NCBI GenBank assembly: GCA_029855935.1
Contig: JAGSHN010000025.1
Span: 1-64,000 of the forward strand
Length of the DNA stretch: 64,000 nucleotides
Source: Candidatus Thorarchaeota archaeon
GTDB lineage: Archaea > Asgardarchaeota > Thorarchaeia > Thorarchaeales > Thorarchaeaceae
Direction: 5' to 3'
The translations under genes were made by a program, and so were the position numbers. Below, piece by piece: positions 6,377 to 17,200 of this stretch (the first letter of the stretch is position 1; each line of letters opens with the position of its first letter). Below the pieces are notes generated by a model. It saw only the letters and a program-made list of their open reading frames with translations. It did no database searches and had not been told where the DNA came from.

Positions 6377-8707
6377 CTACGCACCTCGGCGCTTTCTGAG
6401 TACGAGCACCACCACAAGAACCGCTGCCACAGCTCCGATGGCAGTAGGCAACAGAATGCCTCCGCCACCAGTGGGCGAGACGGCAGTCGTGGTGATCTCG
6501 CTGACCGTTGATGTTGTCGTGGTGGTAGTTGACGTTGAGGTGCTGGTGGTTGAAGTGGAGGTGGTGGTCGTGGTCGTAGTATCATTGCCGGGGAGTGGGG
6601 GCAGATCCTCAGGACGAGGGATGTGAGGGAATATGTCGAGAGCGAATGACGGAGAGGGTCTCTCCTGTGAGATGTAGAGGATGCGGGTCCCGTTCGCCAC
6701 AACACTGACGGGGACACGCAGGGTTCCGTTGACTGCGAGGTGACTCCCCAGAGAGCTGTTTGAGTCTAGGCTGTGGACCCAGTACGTCCCATCTGGTAGT
6801 CCGAATCTCGCGATGTCGACGGTGTAGTTGAAGGTCCGAGTCTCGTTATTGAAATTGCAGATGCCAGCGGCAAGAAGGCCATCGTCCACCAGGCCCTGTG
6901 TGACGAGAACGTTCTCCGTATCGTTCGAACTGATGGAGTTGGTGATGTTGAGAAAACGAGCAAACGACCGCACCACTCTGCGGTAGAGAGCCCTCATCTC
7001 GGGCTCGTTATCATAGTCGTAGGTCTCCGCAGTGACATTTGGCTTCGTGCTAAAGTGATTCGGCCCACAGTACAACATCCAGCCACTGCCCGGACGAGAG
7101 CTGTTGTGATAAAGAACAAGTGGTACTCCGTCTGCGGCATGCGCCGGCCCGTAGTCATACAGTGTCGCATTCGCAATGATGTGATGGTCAGCTGTCAGGC
7201 CCTCGGTGCTGAGGCAGTAGGCCTCCGCAAATGACGCATTGTAGGATCGGTCGAGACGGAGGAGATTACCAGGCGAGATGTTGAGGTACATAGCGCCATC
7301 ATAGGTGAGCTCTGTCAGGTTCTTCTCAATGTCATATCGGGCACGGTTGACGTTTGGAGTCTCCTCGTTGCGGATGCCGCCCAGAAAGATGACATTACCA
7401 CCATTGGCAACAAAGTCGTTGATCTTCTCGACCGTCTCGTTGAGATGCCATCTGTCGGTCATCAGAATGATGCTGTACTTCGACAGATTCAGGTCGCTGT
7501 ACGCAAAGCACCTCTGATTGACGAGGTCGTACTCGGTGAAGAGTCGGAGATGATCGACGTGGAGCATAGGCTCCCCCGTCTGGTAGCCATTCCCGACGAC
7601 GAGAACCTCTGGTTGGGAGTTCAGCTGTGGTAGCCACCTGAGTTGGCCCGCAAGGTTGTCGATGTATGTGAACAGCCTCCGTCCCATTAGGTCCGTCCGG
7701 TCGTGACCCCAGCGCCAGTCGTAGCTGTCATTGTTCTGCGGCGCCCAGTCAAAGAAACCAAGGCCGGCGATTCCTGAGACGTAAGACAGCCACGTCTCGC
7801 GTCGGATCTGCTCATAACTCCCAATCTTGTAGTAGAGGCCATCTCCAGCCTCGTTGAGAAAGTCCCAGATGGTCCCCCAGATTGTCATCAGAAAGGGCCT
7901 GTCCGGACATGACGCTCTGTACCTTCGGATGGTCTCGTAGAGGAGCCAGGGATTGTCAAACGCGTAGTAGCAATCGGCCGACAACATATCCGACTTTGCT
8001 TCATATGGTGGGGCAATGTCGTCGACCATTCCCCAGACTGGCGGCATAAAGAGCGACTGGATGACCTTTGCCTGAGGGGCGAGCGACCTCACGTAGTCGT
8101 AGAGGAAATTGTACACCCAGATCGTCTTGTTCGCATACCACTCCGCCGCAGTCCAGCGTTCTGTGGCGTTCATCTGCAGCAGCGGCTTCAGCTCGAAGCC
8201 AGTCTCTGCTCGGTAGGTATCGGCGTATTTTGCAACGTCGGGCGAGAGTTCGCTCTCGATATTGGCATAGCGCGTCCAGGCAGGTTCCTCATCGCCGAGA
8301 AGGATACCCCAGACGAGGGACAGGTTGAGGAGTCTCTCGGGGGGCGATGCGCCGGGCTCTTCGAAGCTTGGCACTGGTCCGATGCCTAGTCCGAAGTCAA
8401 CAGCCTCAATGGTCCAGTTCCTGATGGTCTCGTTGTACACTATGTCGACGGGATTTGTTATCCACTTGGACCACCAGTTCGTTGCCTGAATGATCTTCAC
8501 GCCCGCCTGTGCCATCGCCTCCACGTAGTCAACATCCTCCGGGGCCATCTGACCTGACCGCCCCCATATGGAGAAGTTCCCGAAGAACAGAGACTCACGA
8601 TAGTGCAATCCGCCGTGAATCGTCTCGATTGCAGCCGCCTCTTGCAATGGGGCGCAGGGAATGACTATCACAAGAATGACGAGGCAGCAGGCCACTCTCT
8701 GCCTCAT
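6377..8707 (-). CDS. Secreted, membrane-anchored glycoside-hydrolase-like protein
   Basis: About 776 residues from ATG 8707; the frame is open to 8734, but this start places MRQRVACC at the head of a typical signal peptide (hydrophobic VILVIVIP). The first about 350 residues have a TIM-barrel character (NWWSKWITN, WGILLGDEE, FDWAPQNN). Then comes a class-I glutaminase-like Rossmann segment (YSIILMTDRWH, NGGNVIFLGG), the order seen in GH42-like beta-galactosidases. Many Asn-x-Ser/Thr sites point to surface glycosylation. The C-terminus is a long Thr/Ser linker, a glycine patch, one membrane helix and RKRRGA, anchoring it outside the cell. The substrate is probably a polysaccharide; catalytic glutamates were not securely identified. 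Confidence 0.7.
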   Translation of the reverse strand: MRQRVACCLVILVIVIPCAPLQEAAAIETIHGGLHYRESLFFGNFSIWGRSGQMAPEDVDYVEAMAQAGVKIIQATNWWSKWITNPVDIVYNETIRNWTIEAVDFGLGIGPVPSFEEPGASPPERLLNLSLVWGILLGDEEPAWTRYANIESELSPDVAKYADTYRAETGFELKPLLQMNATERWTAAEWYANKTIWVYNFLYDYVRSLAPQAKVIQSLFMPPVWGMVDDIAPPYEAKSDMLSADCYYAFDNPWLLYETIRRYRASCPDRPFLMTIWGTIWDFLNEAGDGLYYKIGSYEQIRRETWLSYVSGIAGLGFFDWAPQNNDSYDWRWGHDRTDLMGRRLFTYIDNLAGQLRWLPQLNSQPEVLVVGNGYQTGEPMLHVDHLRLFTEYDLVNQRCFAYSDLNLSKYSIILMTDRWHLNETVEKINDFVANGGNVIFLGGIRNEETPNVNRARYDIEKNLTELTYDGAMYLNISPGNLLRLDRSYNASFAEAYCLSTEGLTADHHIIANATLYDYGPAHAADGVPLVLYHNSSRPGSGWMLYCGPNHFSTKPNVTAETYDYDNEPEMRALYRRVVRSFARFLNITNSISSNDTENVLVTQGLVDDGLLAAGICNFNNETRTFNYTVDIARFGLPDGTYWVHSLDSNSSLGSHLAVNGTLRVPVSVVANGTRILYISQERPSPSFALDIFPHIPRPEDLPPLPGNDTTTTTTTSTSTTSTSTSTTTTTTSTVSEITTTAVSPTGGGGILLPTAIGAVAAVLVVVLVLRKRRGA

Positions 8708-9253
8708 TCGTGCAGGTTCGTGACTGGGACACATCCGGTGCAGTCCTCTACGAGATGGGGTGGACAGACTGGTATTCGACCGGATTCTTAAGTATGTTAC
8801 TAGCCTTGATCAAGCCGCTCTTGCCTCCTCCAAGATACTCTTTCTATGGCAGCATAAACCAGTCCACCGTGCCTCGCAACTGATACAGTACTGTTCGAAT
8901 CCTCAAGGTCGACGGCGTTTGAACAGGAGGATGACACCGTATCGCTCTGCGGGAACCATCTTCGTGCAGAATCCAAAAGACGCGACATACTCTGGTTACA
9001 ACGAGTGCTCGGAGGTTTCAGGCTGTTGGATATGCCGCTACGAATGTAGACCTGCAGTGGCGGCGAATAGTCAGCACAAATACTCATGGACTCATGGGTG
9101 ACATCAACGACTGGGAAAAAGTCTAGGAGCCCTTGAGGGCCGTACGGATACTTACACGCCTTCAACGCAGGCCGCCCTGAACAGGACACATCTAGCTGGT
9201 CCAGAGTTCGCATCAATGTCGACTTCTGCGCCTGACGGAACACTAGGAAGAGA
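8708..9253. other. Intergenic region, possibly decayed coding sequence
   Basis: Upstream of the secreted protein and downstream of the TOPRIM gene. A minus-strand frame (8800-9288) is open for 162 codons but overlaps the TOPRIM end in another frame, is rich in Ser/Arg, and shows no fold or motif. I regard it as chance or a decayed extension rather than a gene. A TTAAGAAT stretch near 8786-8793 could be a weak TATA box for the secreted protein. Confidence 0.4.
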
Positions 9254-9787
9254 TCAACATCGTTGATAGTCCAAGAATCGTCTGACAAAATATCTTAGGG
9301 ACTCGTTATTGCGACAGCCGAGCTGCAAATCGAATTGATCAAGAAGGGATATCATGAATTCTGTCGGTGTCATGCCAGGCGGGCATACGCGTTCAAACTG
9401 CTCCTTTGTCGCATAGTTCTTGCTATCAATCAATGAGGCACCAACTTCCTTCAGCCAAGATGTGGTGACGCCAGCAAGATACCAGCTCTCAATCTCATAT
9501 TTCACTCCGACAAACCTACGACGATTCAGTTCAAACGGATATTGTCGGTTGATGCTATCGAACCGACCAGAGTAGCAGGGAACCCAGTCCAAGTCACGCA
9601 CAAAGATGTAGTCGCCAGTCCTATCCGCACTACGAAGATGACCGACGACCCTCTTCTTAGTCAATTGAGCGTATTTCACGAAACGAACCGAGTACTTTTG
9701 TTCAAGTAGCGGCTTCAAGAGTCGCTGAAAGAATCTCTGATCATCGACACCCTCTACAAATATCGTCAATCGTTTCTTCGAGATCAC
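9254..9787 (-). CDS. TOPRIM-fold protein (DUF4276/RloB-like), probable defence nuclease
   Basis: A 177-residue protein. It opens with the TOPRIM glutamate motif LTIFVEGVDDQRFF (Glu12), has a second motif VRDLDW with two aspartates (64, 66), and a YEIESWYLAG stretch similar to the conserved EWESWxLAD segment of DUF4276 proteins. TOPRIM proteins of this size are often encoded with an AAA ATPase in OLD-, RloAB-, AbiL- and PARIS-like defence systems, where the ATPase senses phage and the TOPRIM part cuts nucleic acid. Its ATG overlaps the stop of the ATPase gene as ATGA, so the two are translationally coupled. Which system it belongs to is not settled. Confidence 0.7.
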   Translation of the reverse strand: MISKKRLTIFVEGVDDQRFFQRLLKPLLEQKYSVRFVKYAQLTKKRVVGHLRSADRTGDYIFVRDLDWVPCYSGRFDSINRQYPFELNRRRFVGVKYEIESWYLAGVTTSWLKEVGASLIDSKNYATKEQFERVCPPGMTPTEFMISLLDQFDLQLGCRNNESLRYFVRRFLDYQRC

Positions 9788-11049
9788 TCCAAGAGCCCCT
9801 GAACGTAGAGATCTTCAACTCCAAGGTCTTCATTGAGGAACATCCGAACATCCTCGCTGTCCGCAGGACGTTCCACCGTAGAGAAGCCCTCCTCGTTCCT
9901 CCGAACGAGTAGGAGATTCTCAAGCGGGGTATATCGGACAAACTCAGGATTATGCGTGGTGACTATAATCTGGTAATGCCTCCGGCTCGTAACATCCTGC
10001 ATAAAACGGACGATATTCCCGATTAGGGCAGGATGGATGTTGCGTTCAGGCTCTTCGAAGAACAGTACTTTCTTTCTCTCGAAGTACAGAGCAACAATCA
10101 TCGCAGTGATGGCCACGGTCCCGTCGGACAACAAGAAGGATGGTAGTGTATGCCCATCAAAGTAACTCTCCTCCATCATTGTCAGGAGTGTGCCGTCGGG
10201 AAGATTCTCAACAGATACGTTGCGAATGAAAGGAAGAACATCCCCAATGAGGAATATGAGCCTCTTTTTCTGTCGCGGGTCACTGACAATCTGCTTCAGC
10301 CTGATTGCGAGATTTCGACCATCAGGCTCAAGTTCAGCCATTCCTGTCGCAGAAGCTGTACGTTTGCAGGTATGAGAGTCTATGTCGAAAGTGGCTGTGC
10401 TTCTGAAAAACTGATCAAACGGGATTAGTAATGGTGAGAACAAGGCTGTGTGCTCAATGATTGAGAACTTCCGCCATCCAAGTTCTTCGGACAGCGGTTC
10501 TCGCAATACAAGTTCTTTCAATCCTTTGCTTTCAAATACTGCTCTAAGCTCTTGGGGCACTTCGGATGAAATGTGGCCACGATCATTGCTTACAACAACA
10601 GTGCCTTTCGCCAGTTCCTCGACAGGGGTATCCTCACTTCCAAACGGCATTTCTGTGAAGAGATCACATTGGATTTCAGCTCGTTCGCTGACGCTATACT
10701 CCTGCTCACTGTCACCAAGTCCCAATCGAAGCTCGTAAGAGAGGGTACTGATTCGAATGCCAATGCCCTTATCGGGGATACTGATTGTTCCCAGATCTCG
10801 AAGTGTGATTCCAATGACTACCTCGCTGTCAGGGTCACATCCGATAGTGCGAAGATACGAGAAGCCGCCCTGAATTGAGATCGCGTTGTCGATGCCGTGA
10901 GTAGCGGCGTCTTTCAAGAACTTGACTACGGTCACTAGGTTTGATTTGCCTGAGGCATTTGCTCCAATTATCACATTGAATTCTCTCAGACTAACCGATA
11001 CGTCCGCGAAGTTCTTGAAATTGACAAGCCGAATACTAGATATATGCAA
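9784..11049 (-). CDS. AAA (ABC-like) ATPase of a TOPRIM-paired defence module
   Basis: A 421-residue SMC/OLD-type ATPase. It starts with the family's MHISSIRLVNFKNF, then Walker A GANASGKS (29-36), a variant signature LSDGT (about 307-311), Walker B KVLFFEEPERNIHP (about 327-340) and the switch histidine in VTTHNPEF (about 366). There is no long coiled coil between the two halves, so it belongs with the AAA_15/AAA_21 group rather than with SMC proteins. With the coupled TOPRIM gene it forms a two-gene unit typical of anti-phage systems. Base composition is a little more A/T-rich than the surface protein gene upstream. The trigger is unknown. Confidence 0.8.
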   Translation of the reverse strand: MHISSIRLVNFKNFADVSVSLREFNVIIGANASGKSNLVTVVKFLKDAATHGIDNAISIQGGFSYLRTIGCDPDSEVVIGITLRDLGTISIPDKGIGIRISTLSYELRLGLGDSEQEYSVSERAEIQCDLFTEMPFGSEDTPVEELAKGTVVVSNDRGHISSEVPQELRAVFESKGLKELVLREPLSEELGWRKFSIIEHTALFSPLLIPFDQFFRSTATFDIDSHTCKRTASATGMAELEPDGRNLAIRLKQIVSDPRQKKRLIFLIGDVLPFIRNVSVENLPDGTLLTMMEESYFDGHTLPSFLLSDGTVAITAMIVALYFERKKVLFFEEPERNIHPALIGNIVRFMQDVTSRRHYQIIVTTHNPEFVRYTPLENLLLVRRNEEGFSTVERPADSEDVRMFLNEDLGVEDLYVQGLLE

Positions 11050-11258
11050 TGAACATTCCCCTGATGAGCAGTAGGAAACTCAGCTCGTGTGCTACGCCCT
11101 TCCACTCGCCTACTTTTTAAAGTTGAGCCTTTGGCCGAGGTTCCAAACCCGGAACGGCGATAGTCACTTCAAGGGGGAAACTCGCCGTTCATAGTCGGGT
11201 CGCCTGCTGCACAAGGCGAATCTACTCTCTCTTGGCAGCCGGATAGTCTCGTGGGGCA
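11050..11258 (-). promoter_or_regulatory. Spacer with ATPase promoter and two inverted repeats
   Basis: On the minus strand CTTTAAAAAGTA (11111-11122) is a likely TATA box for the ATPase gene. Upstream of it, GAACGGCGA (11152-11160) pairs with TCGCCGTTC (11182-11190), a perfect nine-base stem with a 21-base loop. TCGCCT (11200-11205) pairs with AGGCGA (11214-11219). These may end transcription of the giant gene or form a small RNA; no U-tract follows. Confidence 0.45.
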
Positions 11259-14200
11259 TCAAGGCTCATCACCGTGAGAGTCAGTGTCATCCTCGCCACC
11301 GGGCTGTTCAGGCTCCGGCTGGCTCTGAGCATCTTCCTCCACTTCGTGCACTTCAATCGCTGGCGGCTCCGGCACCTCGTAGGTCCGAACTTCTGTTCTA
11401 TTGTCAGCTGACCTCCGACGGATCCTTCGTGCTAGTTTGGGAACACCAGTCACAATCTTGGATGACAGATAGGGAATCACGACCAAGAACACTATCGGGA
11501 AGAGTATTATCACAGCAAGCGAGTAGCTCCTGATGAAGTCCAGTGATGACGCAGTCGCTGCACCGACGACTATGAGGAACATCAGAAACTTTGTCCGAAT
11601 TGATGTCCCGGTGCGCTGGACTAGAAGCTCACGCTCCTCCTCAATCACACGCGGCGGAGTGCCAGCAGTCCGCATCGCCTGAATCCTCCCGAGACCCTTC
11701 CGAATCTCACGGTAGAGATTGACCACGACAACAACGATGCTGCTGACGTAGGTGCCAAAGACCGTGAGAAGTATTGCAGGGACGGCGATCTCACCAAGAT
11801 GGAAGACGTTCTCAAGGATGTAGACTTGAAAGAGCTCGATATGCCGGCCGTACTCTATTATCTGGTAGATCATCCCAGGCACGAGAGCGAGGTGCCACAG
11901 TCCCGCAAGGACACGTCTCCGACTCACGCGCTCTGTTATCAGAATCGAGGAGTAGGCGTCCCGGTACAGCCAGATACCGTAGAGAAGCACAGAGATACCA
12001 ATCAGCAGAATGCTCTCCGCTAGCGCAAGGCCGTACGATCCCATCGTGCCGAGATAGATCGAGTGGAGCAGCACCATTCCACCGCCGCCGAGGACAAGCA
12101 GGTACACGCGATCCAGGCGCGTGACGCTCTGCCTGACTGACAGCTCCTCCTTGCCCCTCGCTGAGAGCATCCCTGCGACTCGGAAGTAGATGAACATCCC
12201 GATGAGGCTGATGACCAACGAGAGACCCGTTCCCAGAATGAAGGTCGAGCCCGTTAGGGTGATCTGGGGGACAGGTACGACAACGCTGAGAGGCAGGCTG
12301 TCACTGGCCGGTATGCATGTCGTGCCACCGACGTGTACCTCCAACTGATAGTCACCGTGGCGCGCGTTGATGTTGTCGAAGATTGCCACATAGACGCCGG
12401 GCGTCTCGGACTCCGTGGCGACGACGGTCCTGTTGGCAAAAGTGACAACAATATCAAGCCCAAGAACAGGCGCGCCGTAGGCGTCCTTGACCTCCACCCT
12501 GACGAGCAGGTCACTCCCCTGTTGCGGAGTGAGGGTCGATGTCGTGATTGTGATCTGCGGGCGAGCCAGTATGTTGACTGTCCCATTGACCACCGCCGTG
12601 TCAGCAAGACTGTCAGACACTTCAATCTCGTAGACGTACTGAGACCACGTCCAGCCATCGGTGGTCACAGTCCGGACATAGGTACCATTCCCGAGGCTCT
12701 CAAAGTAGAACAGCGTCTCTCGCACGGTAAGCCCGACCGTGACCGAAGACATCGGGTTTCCGAGTGCATCAGCAACAGACACTCGGAACTCTATTGGTTC
12801 AGTGCCCTGAACGAATGAGCTGTTTGCAGCCGGGGAGATTACCCTCACCCGCAGTGTGCTCCTGACTTCCACGCTGACATTGAACAGATTGACCGTGACA
12901 AACGGGCTATCCGTCTCCACCACGAAATAGTACACTCCTGGGGGACCGGCAAGCGATAACTGAATCGAGAACTGACTAGAGTCGTTGCCGACAGTCCCCT
13001 GATAGCGTACTCCCTGAAAGATGGCATCCCACGAATACCCCGTGATGGGATGCGCGTAGTCATCGCTGAGCAGAGCCGTGAAGGTGATATTGTCTCCGAC
13101 CATCAGCGGCGCCGGATAGTCGAGCGCGAGCACACCAGAACCGACAAGCCTGAAACGGTGTTGCAAGACGATGGACTCAAGGTACGGATGCGTCACACTG
13201 ATACTTGCGGTATACAGGCCCAGTGGGAAGATGGCCGTGCCTATCTCTGCTGCGTACCGACCAGGTTGGACCTCTGCCAGCAGATACGGGCTGCCCAAGA
13301 TGCTGACGACCACCTCTGCGTCATCAATCTGCGTCCCTATGAGATCGGTCAGATTGAGCTCAAAACTGATAGTCGCACCCTGCGTGACATTCGACATGTA
13401 GGCTGGGCTCACCACGGCCACAGAGGGGACTCCCACGATGGCCATCGTCAGGCTCTTGTTGACAGGCACAACATACGAGCCGCTGATGTTGACCCATAGT
13501 TGATAGAGGCCGGGGGGCACGCCGGGGGTCATCAGCCAAGAGAATGTGTGGCTGTTCAACATACTACCTGACACACCCTGTCCAGCAAGGCCGACTGCGT
13601 AGTCGAACGACGACACCGGGTTGCTGTACGCATCGGTCACAACAAACGTGAGATTTAGCTCAGCGTCATTGCGTGCAGGTGTCTCGTATTCAACTGAAAC
13701 GTCCACTATCCCCAAGACGATCAACCGACGCGATGTCTGGTTAGCGTGAAGGTAGGTCTCCGCAACGGAGATGAGAATCTCGTACTCTCCAGGCGCATAG
13801 CCCGCCGTCGAAAATGTCGCTGCATATGTGCCATTGACTATGTGACTAAGCACAAGGCTCACGGGACTGAGCATAGTCACGGTGGCATCAGAAACCGGGG
13901 TGCCGCTCCAGTCGAACACCGTGACAGAGAGGTCGGTCGAATCGCCCTGAGACAGGGTCCAGCCACCACTCGAGTCCATTGTCAGCACAGGGTTGGACAC
14001 CACCTCCACCGTCGATGTCGTGAACTGCGGATGACCGTACGTTGACGAGACGTAGATCAGGAGAACACGTGAGCCGATTGACGTGTTGGCGGTCACGACA
14101 GCACGGTATCCAGCACCGCCTGTGGAGATTGCGGTGTAGTTCACTCCGTTGAACTCCACCTTCACAAGAATGCCATCGGGAGTTGTCCCATACGAGTCGT

Positions 14201-17200
14201 AGACGTATGCTGATACGTTGAAGTGGCTGCCACCCTCCACCGTCAGCGGATGGCTGACTGAGGCTGTCAGATTACCATAGACCGAGATCGTAACCATACC
14301 AAACTCGGTGCCCACTACGTATTCATCCTCCACTATCACCGTGAAGTTGTATCGTCCGATTGGCAGGTTTGCCGAGTCGTCCAAACGGTAGCTTCCGGCA
14401 ACCACCTCGCTCAGGACAAACTCGTAGGAGCCACTTTTGAGTTTCACTGTCGCGCCAGACAGGGCATTGGAGTACTGGTCTGTCAGATTCAACCATCCCG
14501 AGAAACCAGTATCCTGTTCGACAACGGACGGGATGTCCGTCACGACGACAAGCGTGTCGGTCACCACTCTCAGTTGCGTGGTCGCTGAGGCCACACCCGT
14601 TGCGAAGCGGTGGTCCGCTGTCGCGTTGAGAAGATAGTCACCGGGCGGGAAGGTGACAGTCGACAGGAACACCTCGTACGCGGGGTCGCTGAAATTCGCC
14701 TGGTATACCGTATTGTCAATGGTGACATTGACCGCGGCGTCCGAGATCACTATTCCCAACGAGTCTGTCACAGACACGTACACTGTCGCGTTCTGGCCCT
14801 GAGTTGCCGACTCGGGAGCGTGAACGGTCACTGTAAGAGGGCTCCTGACCGTGAGGTTTCCTATGATGTCACCGGAGATGGGGTGATAGTAGTCGGTAGT
14901 GACCTGCAGAGTCATATTCACCAGCCCCATCGGCCAGTTGACTTGAAACTGTGCCGTGTAATGACCCCCTACGGCGTCGTAGACCAGTCCGTAGCTCCTC
15001 TTTGTCTCCTCTCCGCCTAGATTGTAGTGAGCTATCGCAGTCACACTGGCATTTGAAAGCGATTCCCCGTAGATGTTGGTCACTGTCACACTCAGAGATG
15101 CCGTGTCACCCTGCACCAGTTGGGTGGATGAGAAAGAGACGCTGTAGTCGAGCCGATAGTACCAGTCGAGGTCACGGACAACCCCAGCGTACATACGGTA
15201 TGGTTCGAGGACTGGAAATGCTGCTATGTCCTCGCCGCCGCCAGGGTCGACATTCCCGACAGGGACCGGATTGTAGACTGCGCGCGCGAGAACAATGTCG
15301 CGCAAGGTCTGGTCACTGAGCGTGATTGAGTGGAGTGTCTTGTCCTGCTTGGTAAAGACCACGAGCTCAGGGCCGTTGAACCCGTCGAAGTCTGCTATGG
15401 CATATCCTGAGGGAGTGGCATCACCAATGGAGACCGTCCACTCTACATCAAGACTGGGACCAAGACGCATCAGCGAGAGAAGGCCATCTGTGTCAACCAT
15501 GAACAGGTCGTCGAGCCCATCGGGTTCGAGGTCATACAGGTACAGGCTTCGGAAGTGATAGTCATCGAGAGTATATTTGCCGGACGCACTGATGTTCTGT
15601 GTCTGGACATCAAAGAGATAGAGCCGCGTATCAGCAACTGCCCCTCTCCATAGCGTGATTGCATAGAGGAACTGATCGTGGCCCATTGTGGAGTTGTGGT
15701 AGGACGCAATTCGTCCGTAGCTTGCATCAGTATAGCTCGGCTCCAGCGCTATGTTCTCCTCCTTGACCCGAGAGAGATTCGTGGCGTCGTATATCTGGAC
15801 AAGGGTATCGTTCAGGAGTACGGCGATCTGGTATGAACCGTTCTCACCTGTCTGCGACCAGGCTGCGCCGCGTAGGGGAAGACTGAAGACCTGCCCGCCA
15901 GATGTCAGAGGCGTGTTGGTCCAGCCGCCGGACGAACCCCTGCGCACTATGGCGACGGCGCTGTCATCTACGATATGGGTATCATCAAGACCGTCACCAT
16001 CATCATCGAACACGAAGACCTCGGTGAGCGCGCGTATATTGCGAGTGGCGACATCGTAGGTGTAGGACGTGATGTCCTTTCCGTCGATTAGGTAGACACC
16101 AGCCCGCGAGCTGTTTGCCGTGACCAGTTGTAGGTCGACAACATTGTCGAGATTGTTAGAGGAGGCAAGGAGCGCAAACTGCGTATTGTAGTTACTCCCC
16201 AGCGGGAGCTCGACCGCCTGAACGACCGTGCCGTTGGGACGAAACTTGCGTACCATGATCGCGTATCCCCCACCTGAACCAGGTTCAACCGACGCCGTGT
16301 AGAGGACAATCTCGCCCGTCGAAGTGTTGCCCACGGCCATCACATTGCGCGTCCGCATCTCGTACGGGTAGCTCATCTCATATTCCCAAGCGAGGTGCCC
16401 CGTCACCTCAAACTGCAGAGGACTTGATGGCCCTCCGACATAGGCGGGGTTGAGATACGCATCGACAATCTCGATGTAGTACTCATACTGGCCAGCGGAC
16501 AGCCCGACAAGGAATGTGAGATACTTCCTACCAGATGTGGAGGCTTCCAGGCCCTCACTGGCCCATCCTAGGTCGCCGACGGCACGGATATGGAGCACGG
16601 CTCTCTCCACCGAGGAGTCCTCAGTCACGCCGACCTCGATCTTCACATAGTCGTCCACAACTGTCGGATGCAGTGGCCACACTGGGCTCGGTTCGAGTAC
16701 AGGACTTGTGGTGTCGCTCAATCGTACATAGATGTCGCGACCAGCCACGGCCAGCATATCATCGCGTCCGTCCGCATCGATGTCGTAGGCATAGGCCCGT
16801 GTCGAGCCCTCAACCTCTGACGCCACGAAGGCAATCTCACTGCTTGACCCGTGAAGGAAACAGAGCCGGTCCTGACTTGTCAGCGTGACCACATCGTCCC
16901 GATCGTCCCTATCCACGGTACCAATACCGGGCGGAGCGTCCACGTTCACGCCCGTCACACGTGAGTACAACACAGCTCCGTCAGAACCGTCAAGGAAGTA
17001 GACTTGGTCCAGCTCAGATAACGATATGACAAGGTCCGTCTGCCCATCGAGCGTTATGTTGGCAGATGCGAGGAAAGTGGGCTCGACCGATGAGGCAGCA
17101 AAGGCCCGGTCGTAGATGGTGCTCAACGCCGAACCCTCAAGTACCGTGACATTTCCCACGCTCTGAAATATTGCAACATCGTCGACCCCAACACCGTACT

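Noticed and set aside
6300-6626. Plus-strand frame with a long valine run
   Set aside because: It is the antisense reading of the Thr/Ser linker in the secreted protein.
8800-9288. Minus-strand 162-codon frame downstream of the TOPRIM gene
   Set aside because: It overlaps the TOPRIM end in a different frame, is low in recognisable structure and has no ribosome site; most likely chance or decayed sequence.
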